Below are positions 17,983 to 25,701 of a stretch of 64,000 nt of DNA, in pieces (position 1 is the stretch's first letter; each line of letters begins with the position of its first letter). A model generated the notes under the pieces. It was given only the letters and a program-made list of their open reading frames with translations. It had not been told where the DNA came from and made no database searches. Both the position numbers and the translations under genes were made by a program. This DNA is from an uncultured Porphyromonadaceae bacterium (lineage in GTDB: Bacteria; Bacteroidota; Bacteroidia; Bacteroidales; Muribaculaceae): assembly GCA_947177685.1 (NCBI GenBank), contig CAMWVE010000003.1:1-64000 (forward strand), written 5' to 3'.

Positions 17983-19116
17983 TCATATATCGCGGATATT
18001 CAGCAGGTTTTTACCCTGAGTCTCACCATTATAAATAACTGTCGAGGTTCTGACATTTGGAAGAATTTTCCCCAGATATTTGAGATTCTTTGTGAAATCA
18101 GGTTGGAACGTTGCGCCAGCCTTTACCTCATAGATGTTAAGTCCGTCCGGGGTTTCCTCAACTATATCAACTTCACGACCCGAGTTCTCGCGATAAAAAT
18201 AGATATTGGGCTCTTTGGCTATGTTATATCTGTTTTTAATCATTTCCGTGACAGCAATATTTTCAAAAATTGCACCTCGCAAAGGATGAGTATCGAGTTG
18301 CGAAGCTTGTTCTATTCCTAAAAGATAGCACAACAACCCGGCATCATAGAAATATAATTTGGGTGTTTTAGTCAATCGCTTGGAAATATTCACGAAATAG
18401 GGAGGGAGTGAATAAACAATATATGATGCCTTCAACAGTGAAATCCATGCTGAGATAGTCGGGGCAGTGACACCGGCTTCTACGGATAGTGAAGCAAAAT
18501 TTATTTCACTCCCCACACGAGCAGCACATAGGCGCATAAATAATTGAAATTTGTCGAGGTGCTGAACTTGTCCCAACGCACGAATATCTCGTTCGATATA
18601 TGTGCTATAGTAGTTACGGTAAAAAATATCCGGAGGGATTAGATCGGAAATTGTCCCCGGATAGAATCCACGCCACATTAGCTCTGACGTTGACACGTCA
18701 AGACAGGACCGGCTTAACTCCTTGAATGAGAATGGTAAAACGGTGAATAATGCTGCTCTTCCGGCAAGCGATTGCATAGCGTTATGGAGAAGCGAAAAAT
18801 TATTGCTGCCGGTAAGAATGTAACGTAGCGACTTGTCTTTGTCAACGCGAGCCTGAATGGAAGAAAGCAGCTCCGGAAGATTCTGAATTTCGTCAATTAT
18901 GGCGCATGGACCTAAACCGTCAAGAAACCCGGTGGGATCATCCTTCGCCATATTTCGCGTACTGATGTCCTCAATATTTACGAAAGTATAATTGGGGAAC
19001 AGATGGCGTGCGAGTGTCGTTTTGCCACTCTGTCTCGGACCGGTAATAATAATAGTGGAATAATATTTTACAACGGTTAAAATGGAATCGGAAATATTAC
19101 GATCTATGTACGGCAT
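17983..19116 (-). CDS. AAA ATPase of the DUF4143 family
   Basis: This 377-residue cytoplasmic protein has an N-terminal P-loop ATPase domain with Walker A GPRQSGKT at residues 26-33 and Walker B CAIIDEIQ at about 71-78. It also has the sensor-like ILTGSNN. The C-terminal part matches DUF4143, including YIERDIRALGQVQHLDKFQLFM and a nuclease-like region FYRENSGREVDIVEETPDGLNIYEVKAG. Such proteins are common in accessory DNA of Bacteroidota; their role is unclear, and some resemble restriction-like endonucleases. Base composition is clearly AT-richer than the flanking genes, which suggests transfer. It has its own promoter, whose -33 box lies inside the terminator of the upstream gene. Confidence 0.88.
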   Translation of the reverse strand: MPYIDRNISDSILTVVKYYSTIIITGPRQSGKTTLARHLFPNYTFVNIEDISTRNMAKDDPTGFLDGLGPCAIIDEIQNLPELLSSIQARVDKDKSLRYILTGSNNFSLLHNAMQSLAGRAALFTVLPFSFKELSRSCLDVSTSELMWRGFYPGTISDLIPPDIFYRNYYSTYIERDIRALGQVQHLDKFQLFMRLCAARVGSEINFASLSVEAGVTAPTISAWISLLKASYIVYSLPPYFVNISKRLTKTPKLYFYDAGLLCYLLGIEQASQLDTHPLRGAIFENIAVTEMIKNRYNIAKEPNIYFYRENSGREVDIVEETPDGLNIYEVKAGATFQPDFTKNLKYLGKILPNVRTSTVIYNGETQGKNLLNIRDI

Positions 19117-19141
19117 AAAGGTTACTCTAAAGTTAGCACCA

Positions 19142-19173
19142 CAAAGTTAAAAAAAATAAATAAACCATGCAAA
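19142..19173 (-). promoter_or_regulatory. Promoter of the DUF4143 gene
   Basis: On the minus strand, TTTG (19170-19173) is followed after exactly 20 bp by TAACTTTG (19142-19149), a full consensus promoter. The leader to the start at 19116 is only about 20 bases. The -33 box lies within the palindrome at 19162-19204. Confidence 0.75.
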
Positions 19174-19204
19174 TCAAAAGTCTGACTTTCGATTTGCATG
19201 GTTT
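19162..19204. terminator. 43-bp near-perfect palindrome, terminator of the DUF3943 gene
   Basis: The arms pair over 20 of 21 positions around a single central base at 19183, the only mismatch being 19176 against 19190. On the minus strand it is followed by a long T-rich run, so it should end the transcript of the DUF3943 gene. It overlaps the -33 element of the next gene's promoter. Confidence 0.8.
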
Positions 19205-19267
19205 TGCGCATAACTTCTGTTCGGCAAATCACCTGTTTTGTGAAAAAACAAATTGCAGATCAAAAAG

Positions 19268-20785
19268 TTATAATTTGTAGGTCAACATAAGGTGAGCGCC
19301 AAGCTGTTTGCTATGTATAATAGGACTACTATATGTTGTATGATCAATACGTACTGACATACCACCATATTCTGTCCTTCTTGAATAGTAATCAACGCCT
19401 CCGGTCAGATAAATACGTTTCCAAAGACGATAGTTGACCGATGCTTCAAAATGATTGAAGGATGAATGGGAAGCGTCGCCCTGAACATCCACCGGCTTCC
19501 CCTCCGGGGTCAGAGACCAATCATAATTAGCATCATACCCATTCCATGTATATATTTTGTAAAATTGATTAGAGAGTCTGACGGATAATCTATCATCTGA
19601 TAATGTCCATTTCAGTCCGCTTTTAATAGAGAAGCCGGAACCCCAGTTGTAATTTCGGTTATAATCGCGGTAGAAATCAGTCAGGATTCCGGCAAGAGCC
19701 ACACCATTCAGATGCAGAAATCCGTCGAAACACGATGTTTTTGAAGGTTGATACCTGACCATGAATCCTCCGCCTACCGAAGCCGGTGTCCCCATTTTAT
19801 ATGGCACGGAACATGGGAAAAATATAGCTTTCCTTTCCGGTCTGATAGTGTCAGAATCAAAATAATCAAAGTGCTGATACAATCCCACGTTAAGGTTCAA
19901 ATCCTTTTTATCGACAATTTCCTTTGACAACAGACGACCCATTATCTCCACCCTGCTCAACAGCGGCTGCGACTTAATTCCTTGTAACTCCATCTGAAAC
20001 GAGAAGTAATCGTAAGGAACCTTAGTCGTTTCAGCAAATCTGTCGCCGTACTCTATATTGATTTCAGCTACTGCTCCGGCGCGGCTACCCTCATCATTTT
20101 CAGTAAGTGAGATAAATCTGCCTCCCAACGACAATTCCATACCTATAGGGGGCACTCCGAACCTACGCCCCGATGTAGGACGTTTCTTCCACGCTGCCCC
20201 GGTGACTATTCGGTTTATCCCCTTCATCGGGTCTACAATAAATGCCGCGAGTTCACGTCCGAAACGCTCGCCACCCGTGGCTCGGTCATCCAGTATAAGG
20301 TCTGACGTGCGATAGAACACCTCACCAAGAGCAGCTCCGCCTATAGGTGTGGCAATGATGTCGTTGGTCGAAGGATATTCCCTTTCCATGAACATTTCCC
20401 ACATGGCGCTTCCTCCAATGGCAAACAGCTCTGATTGCCAGAAATTATATCCGTTGGATCGACCGGCATTGAAAAATATCGATCCGTTGTAAGGGTGAGC
20501 GAACATGTTGGTGTGCAGGTGATCATCATCCCACTCAAACCCGTGTCTGAAATTCTCCTTTATGGTGTTCCATGAAATATATGCATACTGACCTTTTACC
20601 ACATATCGGTCAAACGACCATAGCCCTAAATTAAAGCCTACGGTCTCAGCACTCGCTCTCCAGAATGCTTTATGCTCATGCAGGCGAATATCGGTGCTAT
20701 CAGGCAACACCGGGGCTGCCTGAGATTGTGGATATCCTGCAAAAACAGTCATCAGCAACAAGATAAGGGAAGCTATATATTTCAT
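19268..20785 (-). CDS. DUF3943 outer-membrane protein
   Basis: This is a predicted outer-membrane protein of the DUF3943 family, about 505 residues. I chose the ATG at 20785 because MKYIASLILLLMTVFAGYPQSQA is a clean signal peptide; a start at 20797 adds MLNR and overlaps the upstream stop by seven bases. The DUF3943 region includes NTIKENFRHGFEWDDDHLHTN, SNGYNFWQSELFAIGGSAMWE and IVDPMKGINRIVTG, with conserved acidic and histidine residues. The C-terminal half alternates strands and ends HLMLTYKL, as in barrels. The function of the family is unknown. It is coupled to the methyltransferase gene upstream. Confidence 0.82.
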   Translation of the reverse strand: MKYIASLILLLMTVFAGYPQSQAAPVLPDSTDIRLHEHKAFWRASAETVGFNLGLWSFDRYVVKGQYAYISWNTIKENFRHGFEWDDDHLHTNMFAHPYNGSIFFNAGRSNGYNFWQSELFAIGGSAMWEMFMEREYPSTNDIIATPIGGAALGEVFYRTSDLILDDRATGGERFGRELAAFIVDPMKGINRIVTGAAWKKRPTSGRRFGVPPIGMELSLGGRFISLTENDEGSRAGAVAEINIEYGDRFAETTKVPYDYFSFQMELQGIKSQPLLSRVEIMGRLLSKEIVDKKDLNLNVGLYQHFDYFDSDTIRPERKAIFFPCSVPYKMGTPASVGGGFMVRYQPSKTSCFDGFLHLNGVALAGILTDFYRDYNRNYNWGSGFSIKSGLKWTLSDDRLSVRLSNQFYKIYTWNGYDANYDWSLTPEGKPVDVQGDASHSSFNHFEASVNYRLWKRIYLTGGVDYYSRRTEYGGMSVRIDHTTYSSPIIHSKQLGAHLMLTYKL

Positions 20786-20790
20786 TCTGT

Positions 20791-21972
20791 TCAACAAACT
20801 ATAAGGAAACGTCTGCTGAGGGTAGAGACTGCAAATCCCTTCAGCGTGCCGCCTTGACGAATTTTTGCCTTTTTCAAAAATTCCTCAGGGGTGGAGGGAT
20901 AGTTGCGTACTGCCAGATTCAGTTGCGGATAACGTTTGTGGAGTTGTTTAATGGCACCTGAGGTCAATTCTATCACATCGACTATTCGGCGAGCCGCACC
21001 GGGGAACTGTCCGGCGTCCGCATCATTATCCGACAGATACAAATGGGTGTTGGTATGCAGTTTCTTAAGTCCGAACCGGTCGGAAAGCAGGCGGAACGGC
21101 GCCGCACGCATCGCTGCCGGCGACGGTTCATAAAGCCATTTGCCGGGGACTATTTCCGCCTCATCGGCAAAGGTCACCGTAGCAGCTGACTCTTCCTCAC
21201 GGCTGAAACTGAACTTCTTATCGCCGTTGAGAACCACAATCTCCTCTGCTACGGCAACTTGTGAGCCGATTTCCACTAACAGCTCCTTACACTCGTGACC
21301 GTCGTCAACGGCATAAATCCTGCACGGAACCGCTAAGTCGCGCGCCGTCTGCGTGATGTCGATCATCGGAGAAAGTTTAATCAGCAACCGATCGGCTTTG
21401 GCGAGCATGAGCGGCAGAATCCCGGTTATGTCAGGCGTACACTGACGGATGTTATAGACCCTTCCGCCCGCAGAATCACGTCGTGCCGGGTCAATGAAAA
21501 TCATGTCGAACCGCCCGGAAAAATTTCGCAGAAATTCCACACTGTCACCCTCCACCACCGTCACATTCTGCATGCCTGAGAAGTTATGGCGCGCAGCCCG
21601 GGCGGCGACTGGATTAAGCTCACAGGTGGTCAGCTGCACTCCCGGCAAGCGGGCGAACATCATGGAGTCGATGCCGAGTCCGCAGGTCATGTCGAGGATT
21701 TTGTCCCCCTCGTGCGCCAGCTCCTGATGACGGCGAGCCACAGCGGCTGAAGTAGCCTGCTCCACAGACAACGGCATCAGCATCAGCGCAGGTGTGAAAT
21801 CCTCGCCCGTGACAGGGTCGATGAACTTCCTGCCTGCCTTCTGCAGCGACTGAATGTGGGTGACCGCCTTCTCAATCCACGGCTCCTTGCCATGATATTT
21901 CAAACGCAGCTTCACCACATCATCCTTGCGGTGGTCAGTAACGAATTTCGTGAATTGTTCAGAGAGTTGCAT
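20791..21972 (-). CDS. Class I SAM-dependent methyltransferase with THUMP-like C-terminal domain
   Basis: This 393-residue cytoplasmic protein has an N-terminal helical region, a Rossmann methyltransferase fold with motif I DMTCGLGID (about residues 94-102), acidic loop CELNP, and a motif IV of the form FIDPARRD. The C-terminal part matches the THUMP-like domain found after such methyltransferases in Bacteroidota (LFPGAARRI-type region, here QFPGAARRIVDVIELTS). RNA is the likely substrate, by analogy with THUMP proteins; the exact target is not known. It lies downstream of pgk and its terminator and upstream of the DUF3943 gene. Confidence 0.84.
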   Translation of the reverse strand: MQLSEQFTKFVTDHRKDDVVKLRLKYHGKEPWIEKAVTHIQSLQKAGRKFIDPVTGEDFTPALMLMPLSVEQATSAAVARRHQELAHEGDKILDMTCGLGIDSMMFARLPGVQLTTCELNPVAARAARHNFSGMQNVTVVEGDSVEFLRNFSGRFDMIFIDPARRDSAGGRVYNIRQCTPDITGILPLMLAKADRLLIKLSPMIDITQTARDLAVPCRIYAVDDGHECKELLVEIGSQVAVAEEIVVLNGDKKFSFSREEESAATVTFADEAEIVPGKWLYEPSPAAMRAAPFRLLSDRFGLKKLHTNTHLYLSDNDADAGQFPGAARRIVDVIELTSGAIKQLHKRYPQLNLAVRNYPSTPEEFLKKAKIRQGGTLKGFAVSTLSRRFLIVC

Positions 21973-21977
21973 GTGAC

Positions 21978-22031
21978 AAAAAAGCAGAGATGAAACACAT
22001 CTCCCCGTTTGAGGTTATGGTTTCATCTCTG
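21978..22031 (-). terminator. Terminator of pgk
   Basis: On the minus strand, CAGAGATGAAAC and its 12-bp complement GTTTCATCTCTG (arms 22020-22031 and 21985-21996) enclose a 23-base loop. They are followed by a run of six T. It lies between the pgk stop and the methyltransferase start. Confidence 0.8.
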
Positions 22032-22051
22032 TAATTCAATTATTTACAGGC

Positions 22052-23299
22052 TTAGCCGCGGATGGCAGCGATGCCGGGAAGTACTTTTCCTTCGATAGCC
22101 TCGAGCAGAGCGCCACCGCCGGTTGAAACGTAGCTGACCTTGTCAGCCAGACCGAACTTGTTGACGCATGCCACAGAGTCGCCGCCACCTACCAGTGAGA
22201 AGGCACCGTTTTCGGTAGCCTCAACGATAGCTTCAGCAATGGCGCGTGAGCCTTTGGCGAAGTTGTCGAACTCAAACACGCCGGCAGGACCGTTCCAGAG
22301 GATAGTCTTGGCGTTCTTGATGGCGTCACAGAACAGTTTTGTGGTTTCGGGACCTATGTCGAGACCTTCCCAACCATCGGGAATTTCACGAACTGAGCAG
22401 ATGATGGTGTTGGCGTCATTCTTGAAATCGTCACCAGCCACGCAGTCAACGGCGAGCAGCAGGTTCACACCTTTAGCTTTAGCCTTTTCAATGATGTCAA
22501 GGGCAAGCTGCAGCTTGTCGTCCTCACAGATTGATTTGCCGATTTTGCCGCCGAGCGCTTTGGCGAAGGTGTATGTCATACCGCCGCAGAGGATAAGGTT
22601 GTCAACCTTGTCCATGAGGTTTTCGATGATACCGATTTTTGTTGACACTTTCGAACCACCCATGATTGCGGTGAAGGGGCGCTTGATGTCGCTGAGGATA
22701 TTGTCAACAGCATTCACCTCTTTTTCCATCAGATAGCCGAGCATTTTGTGGTCAGCATCGAAATAGTCAGCGATAACAGCTGTTGAAGCGTGACGACGGT
22801 GAGCTGTGCCGAACGCATCGTTCACATAAACATCGGCATAGCCGGCGAGAGTCTTTGCAAATTCTTTCTGGCGTTCCTTCATCTCCTTCTTGGCTGCGTC
22901 GTAAGCGGGATCTTCTTTGTCGATGCCCACGGGTTTGCCTTCTTCTTCAGGATAGAAGCGGAGGTTTTCAAGCAGGAGCACTTCGCCGGGTTTGAGGGCA
23001 GCCGCCTTGTCAGCTGCTTTAGCGCAGTCCTCGGCGAATTCAACCGGACGTTCCAGATATTTCGCTACAGTATCTTTGATCTGTGACAGAGACAGGCTTG
23101 ATTTTACTTTACCTTTGGGTTTGCCCATGTGCGACATGATGATGAGCGAACCGCCGTCAGCGAGGATTTTTTTCAGTGTGGGGAGAGCGCCGCGGATACG
23201 GGTATCGTCAGTGATATTGCCGTTTTCATCCAGAGGCACATTGAAGTCAACGCGGACTATTGCCTTCTTGCCGTTGAAATTGAAATTGTCTATTGTCAT
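22052..23299 (-). CDS. pgk: Phosphoglycerate kinase
   Basis: Pgk transfers the acyl phosphate of 1,3-bisphosphoglycerate to ADP in glycolysis. I set the start at the ATG at 23299 ([20 protein letters not shown], 415 residues); an upstream ATG at 23332 adds 11 lysine-rich residues not seen in the family. The substrate-binding region [12 protein letters not shown] and the HMGKPKG loop are in the N-terminal domain. The nucleotide domain carries [23 protein letters not shown] and the GGGDS loop near the end. It appears to be a single-gene unit with its own -7 box and terminator. Confidence 0.97.
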   Translation of the reverse strand: MTIDNFNFNGKKAIVRVDFNVPLDENGNITDDTRIRGALPTLKKILADGGSLIIMSHMGKPKGKVKSSLSLSQIKDTVAKYLERPVEFAEDCAKAADKAAALKPGEVLLLENLRFYPEEEGKPVGIDKEDPAYDAAKKEMKERQKEFAKTLAGYADVYVNDAFGTAHRRHASTAVIADYFDADHKMLGYLMEKEVNAVDNILSDIKRPFTAIMGGSKVSTKIGIIENLMDKVDNLILCGGMTYTFAKALGGKIGKSICEDDKLQLALDIIEKAKAKGVNLLLAVDCVAGDDFKNDANTIICSVREIPDGWEGLDIGPETTKLFCDAIKNAKTILWNGPAGVFEFDNFAKGSRAIAEAIVEATENGAFSLVGGGDSVACVNKFGLADKVSYVSTGGGALLEAIEGKVLPGIAAIRG

Positions 23300-23329
23300 A
23301 ACTTGTTTCTTTTGAAGTTTCTTTGCTTG

Positions 23330-23337
23330 CAAAATTA
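23330..23337 (-). promoter_or_regulatory. -7 box of pgk
   Basis: TAATTTTG on the minus strand fits TAnnTTTG, about 30 bp before the pgk start. It lies within the leader extension that a start at 23332 would require, which supports the start at 23299. No TTTG is found at the usual upstream distance. Confidence 0.5.
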
Positions 23338-23440
23338 GCGAAAAAATTCCACATTTACGAAATTTGTCCGTTAATTTTTATATATTTTGTCATTTTTGAC
23401 CACACCGGGCAATCAAGCGATTCGCCTACAGACTGTCATA

Positions 23441-25687
23441 TCAGAAAGCGGTGCGTAGCGCCATGTAGAAGTTGCGGCCCGGAGCATTGATTCCTGATCC
23501 GAAAGTGCGGTATTCAGTGTCAAGAATATTTTCGACTCCACCCTGCAGCGTTACTGCCGGAACGGGCGAATAGCTCACGCGCAGATTCAGTGTGAACCAT
23601 GCCGGCAGACCCTTACCTTCAAGTCCTTTGACTGTAGCATAGCCAATGTTGTCCTCTCCGTTAAGGTTATATCGGCTCAGCGGTTTACGACCGTTGAAAA
23701 GTGAGTACACCTCTGCTTTTACCTTGTCGTTGGAGGTGTTATAGCTCAATCCTACACGCCCGAACAGCGGAGCCACATGGTCCAGCGGCTGCCGCTCTTC
23801 ACCTTTATGAGCCACTATATTGCCATAGGCGTAGCTTACGGTGCCGTCAGCCTTGACATTACGGCTGAGGTGCCATTTGACTCCGGTCGATAATCCCACG
23901 ATGTATGCAAGGCGGTTGTTGCGGTTGGAATATACGTCGCTGAGTTCGCCGTCGTATTCCACCTTATCCTTGCCGTCGAATGTCGATGGCGACAAGGCTA
24001 TCGCATCGAATAGATATGTACCGAACGCCGAGGCTTCCCACTCCACCACATTGTTGTTCATGAACGATGCGGTGAGGTTAGCTGTCACGGTTTTCTCTGG
24101 ACGCACATCAGGGTTCGGCATCACCACCATGCCGGGCTGGGAATCGAAAACCTTGGCTACGTCATCGATGTTGGGCACGCGGTAAGCGGTTGAAAGATCG
24201 AAGCCTATGTTCCACTTTGCAGTGGGCGTGAAGTTGACACCCACATTGGCGCAGTAGGTGGGATTGTCCTGAACAATGCGGGGCGTGTTCTTGGCAAAAA
24301 ACGGATAGAATTCATCGCTTATGAATGATGCGCGCAACGCGGAATAGCCCACGCGCAGACCTTCGTTCATGGACCATTTTGTGTTTATGTTCCAGCGGTG
24401 TACGCCGAATATGTCAATGTTGTGCATGTAGTCTGAGCCATCGGGGTAACGTGTGTCAAGGGTTTTGGTCTGCCCGGTGTTGATGTCGACCCTGTCTGCT
24501 GTGGACTTGAGGAACTGAAGTGCGCCATCGATGCCCGCAGTTATGCTGTGCGAGCCTATAACCTTGATCCAATCGGTGTTGAGCGACACAATGTTCACGC
24601 GCTCCCGGCGGTTACCCAACCACGGATCGTTAAGTTTGCGGTTATGGCGGCTCTCCTTGACATGCTGGTAGGCTACGGTCACCGAGGTCACATCGGAGCC
24701 TAAGGCATTGTCGGCAGTGAGGGTATAGGCGCCCAGCAACCGGGTCTGCGGACCGTAGTACCACTGGGCGAACTTGGGTTTATCTCCCTTCATGTCGGTC
24801 AGACGGTCGTAGCGGGGCACGTTTCCGGTATTGGAGAACTGGAAGTTGATCAGATGGCTCACCTGATCGCTCTGCTTCACAAGCAGTTTCTGAAGAATAT
24901 CATATTGGTGATATCCGCTCTCTATTTCATCGTAGAAGTGGGGATTGGGCACTAATACATCCTTGCCGTCAGCATCGTGAACTACGTCATACTTGCGATA
25001 GATATATGAGTCATCCTTCATGAACGGATTGGAGTTACGTCCTGATTTCAGATCGCCGAAGCGGCTGAACGATACTGAAGTGAAGGACGCGACTTTCCGC
25101 CCGGCTACATTGAAATCGAGGTGTCCGGTGGACTCGTTGTTGACTGATCCGAATCGCGCGTAAGCCGACCCCTTGAAAAGCACACCTCCGTTTGTGGCAA
25201 GTTCAGGGCTTTTGGTTTTGAACGCTATTGTTCCGCCCAGCGCATCCGAACCATAAACCACTGAGGAGGGTCCATAGAGAATATCCACCTTGCTGACCAC
25301 CGAGGGGTCGATGGTGATGACATTCTGTAGGTGTCCGCCGCGATAAATGAGGTTGTTCATGCGGATGCCGTCGATAAGCAGAAGAATGCGCGAACTTTCG
25401 AAACCACGGATTGAGGGGCTTCCGCCGCCAAACTGGCTTTTCTGCACCGTCAGGCGTCCGTCGGCGGTAAGCAGGTCAGCCGAAGTCTGCGGATTGGTCT
25501 CTGCAATGCGCTCGGCATTGATTGAAAATTCGGGCAGCGATGTGTGCAGATAGTCTGCGGAATGACGGTTTGCCACCACATTGACCTCGCGCAGATCGGC
25601 TTTAATAACAGGGATTGAGTCATTTGCAAAAGCGTTTATGGTCATGCTGACCATAAACGCCATTATTAGGGATGATTTTCGTTGCAT
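23441..25687 (-). CDS. TonB-dependent outer-membrane receptor, haem/haemoglobin-receptor-like
   Basis: This is a 748-residue active-uptake receptor of the outer membrane. A signal peptide covers about residues 1-21. The plug domain (about 32-155) shows the haemoglobin-receptor-like run RGFESSRILLLIDGIRMNN and PSSVVYGSDALGGTI. The barrel carries YRVPNIDDVAKVFDS and NPDVRPEK, which resemble the FRAP and NPDL boxes of HmuR-type haem receptors, though not exactly. The C-terminal strand ends in Phe (FYMALRTAF), as barrel assembly requires. It is the last gene of a three-gene unit with the giant Asp-box protein and the NPCBM protein, 14 bp after the latter. No SusD-like partner is present. Haem as ligand is an inference from the boxes. 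Confidence 0.85.
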   Translation of the reverse strand: MQRKSSLIMAFMVSMTINAFANDSIPVIKADLREVNVVANRHSADYLHTSLPEFSINAERIAETNPQTSADLLTADGRLTVQKSQFGGGSPSIRGFESSRILLLIDGIRMNNLIYRGGHLQNVITIDPSVVSKVDILYGPSSVVYGSDALGGTIAFKTKSPELATNGGVLFKGSAYARFGSVNNESTGHLDFNVAGRKVASFTSVSFSRFGDLKSGRNSNPFMKDDSYIYRKYDVVHDADGKDVLVPNPHFYDEIESGYHQYDILQKLLVKQSDQVSHLINFQFSNTGNVPRYDRLTDMKGDKPKFAQWYYGPQTRLLGAYTLTADNALGSDVTSVTVAYQHVKESRHNRKLNDPWLGNRRERVNIVSLNTDWIKVIGSHSITAGIDGALQFLKSTADRVDINTGQTKTLDTRYPDGSDYMHNIDIFGVHRWNINTKWSMNEGLRVGYSALRASFISDEFYPFFAKNTPRIVQDNPTYCANVGVNFTPTAKWNIGFDLSTAYRVPNIDDVAKVFDSQPGMVVMPNPDVRPEKTVTANLTASFMNNNVVEWEASAFGTYLFDAIALSPSTFDGKDKVEYDGELSDVYSNRNNRLAYIVGLSTGVKWHLSRNVKADGTVSYAYGNIVAHKGEERQPLDHVAPLFGRVGLSYNTSNDKVKAEVYSLFNGRKPLSRYNLNGEDNIGYATVKGLEGKGLPAWFTLNLRVSYSPVPAVTLQGGVENILDTEYRTFGSGINAPGRNFYMALRTAF

Positions 25688-25701
25688 CTATTCTGCTTTT
25701 A

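Noticed and set aside
23300-23332. Longer Pgk start
   Set aside because: It adds lysine-rich residues absent from the family and overlaps the promoter region.
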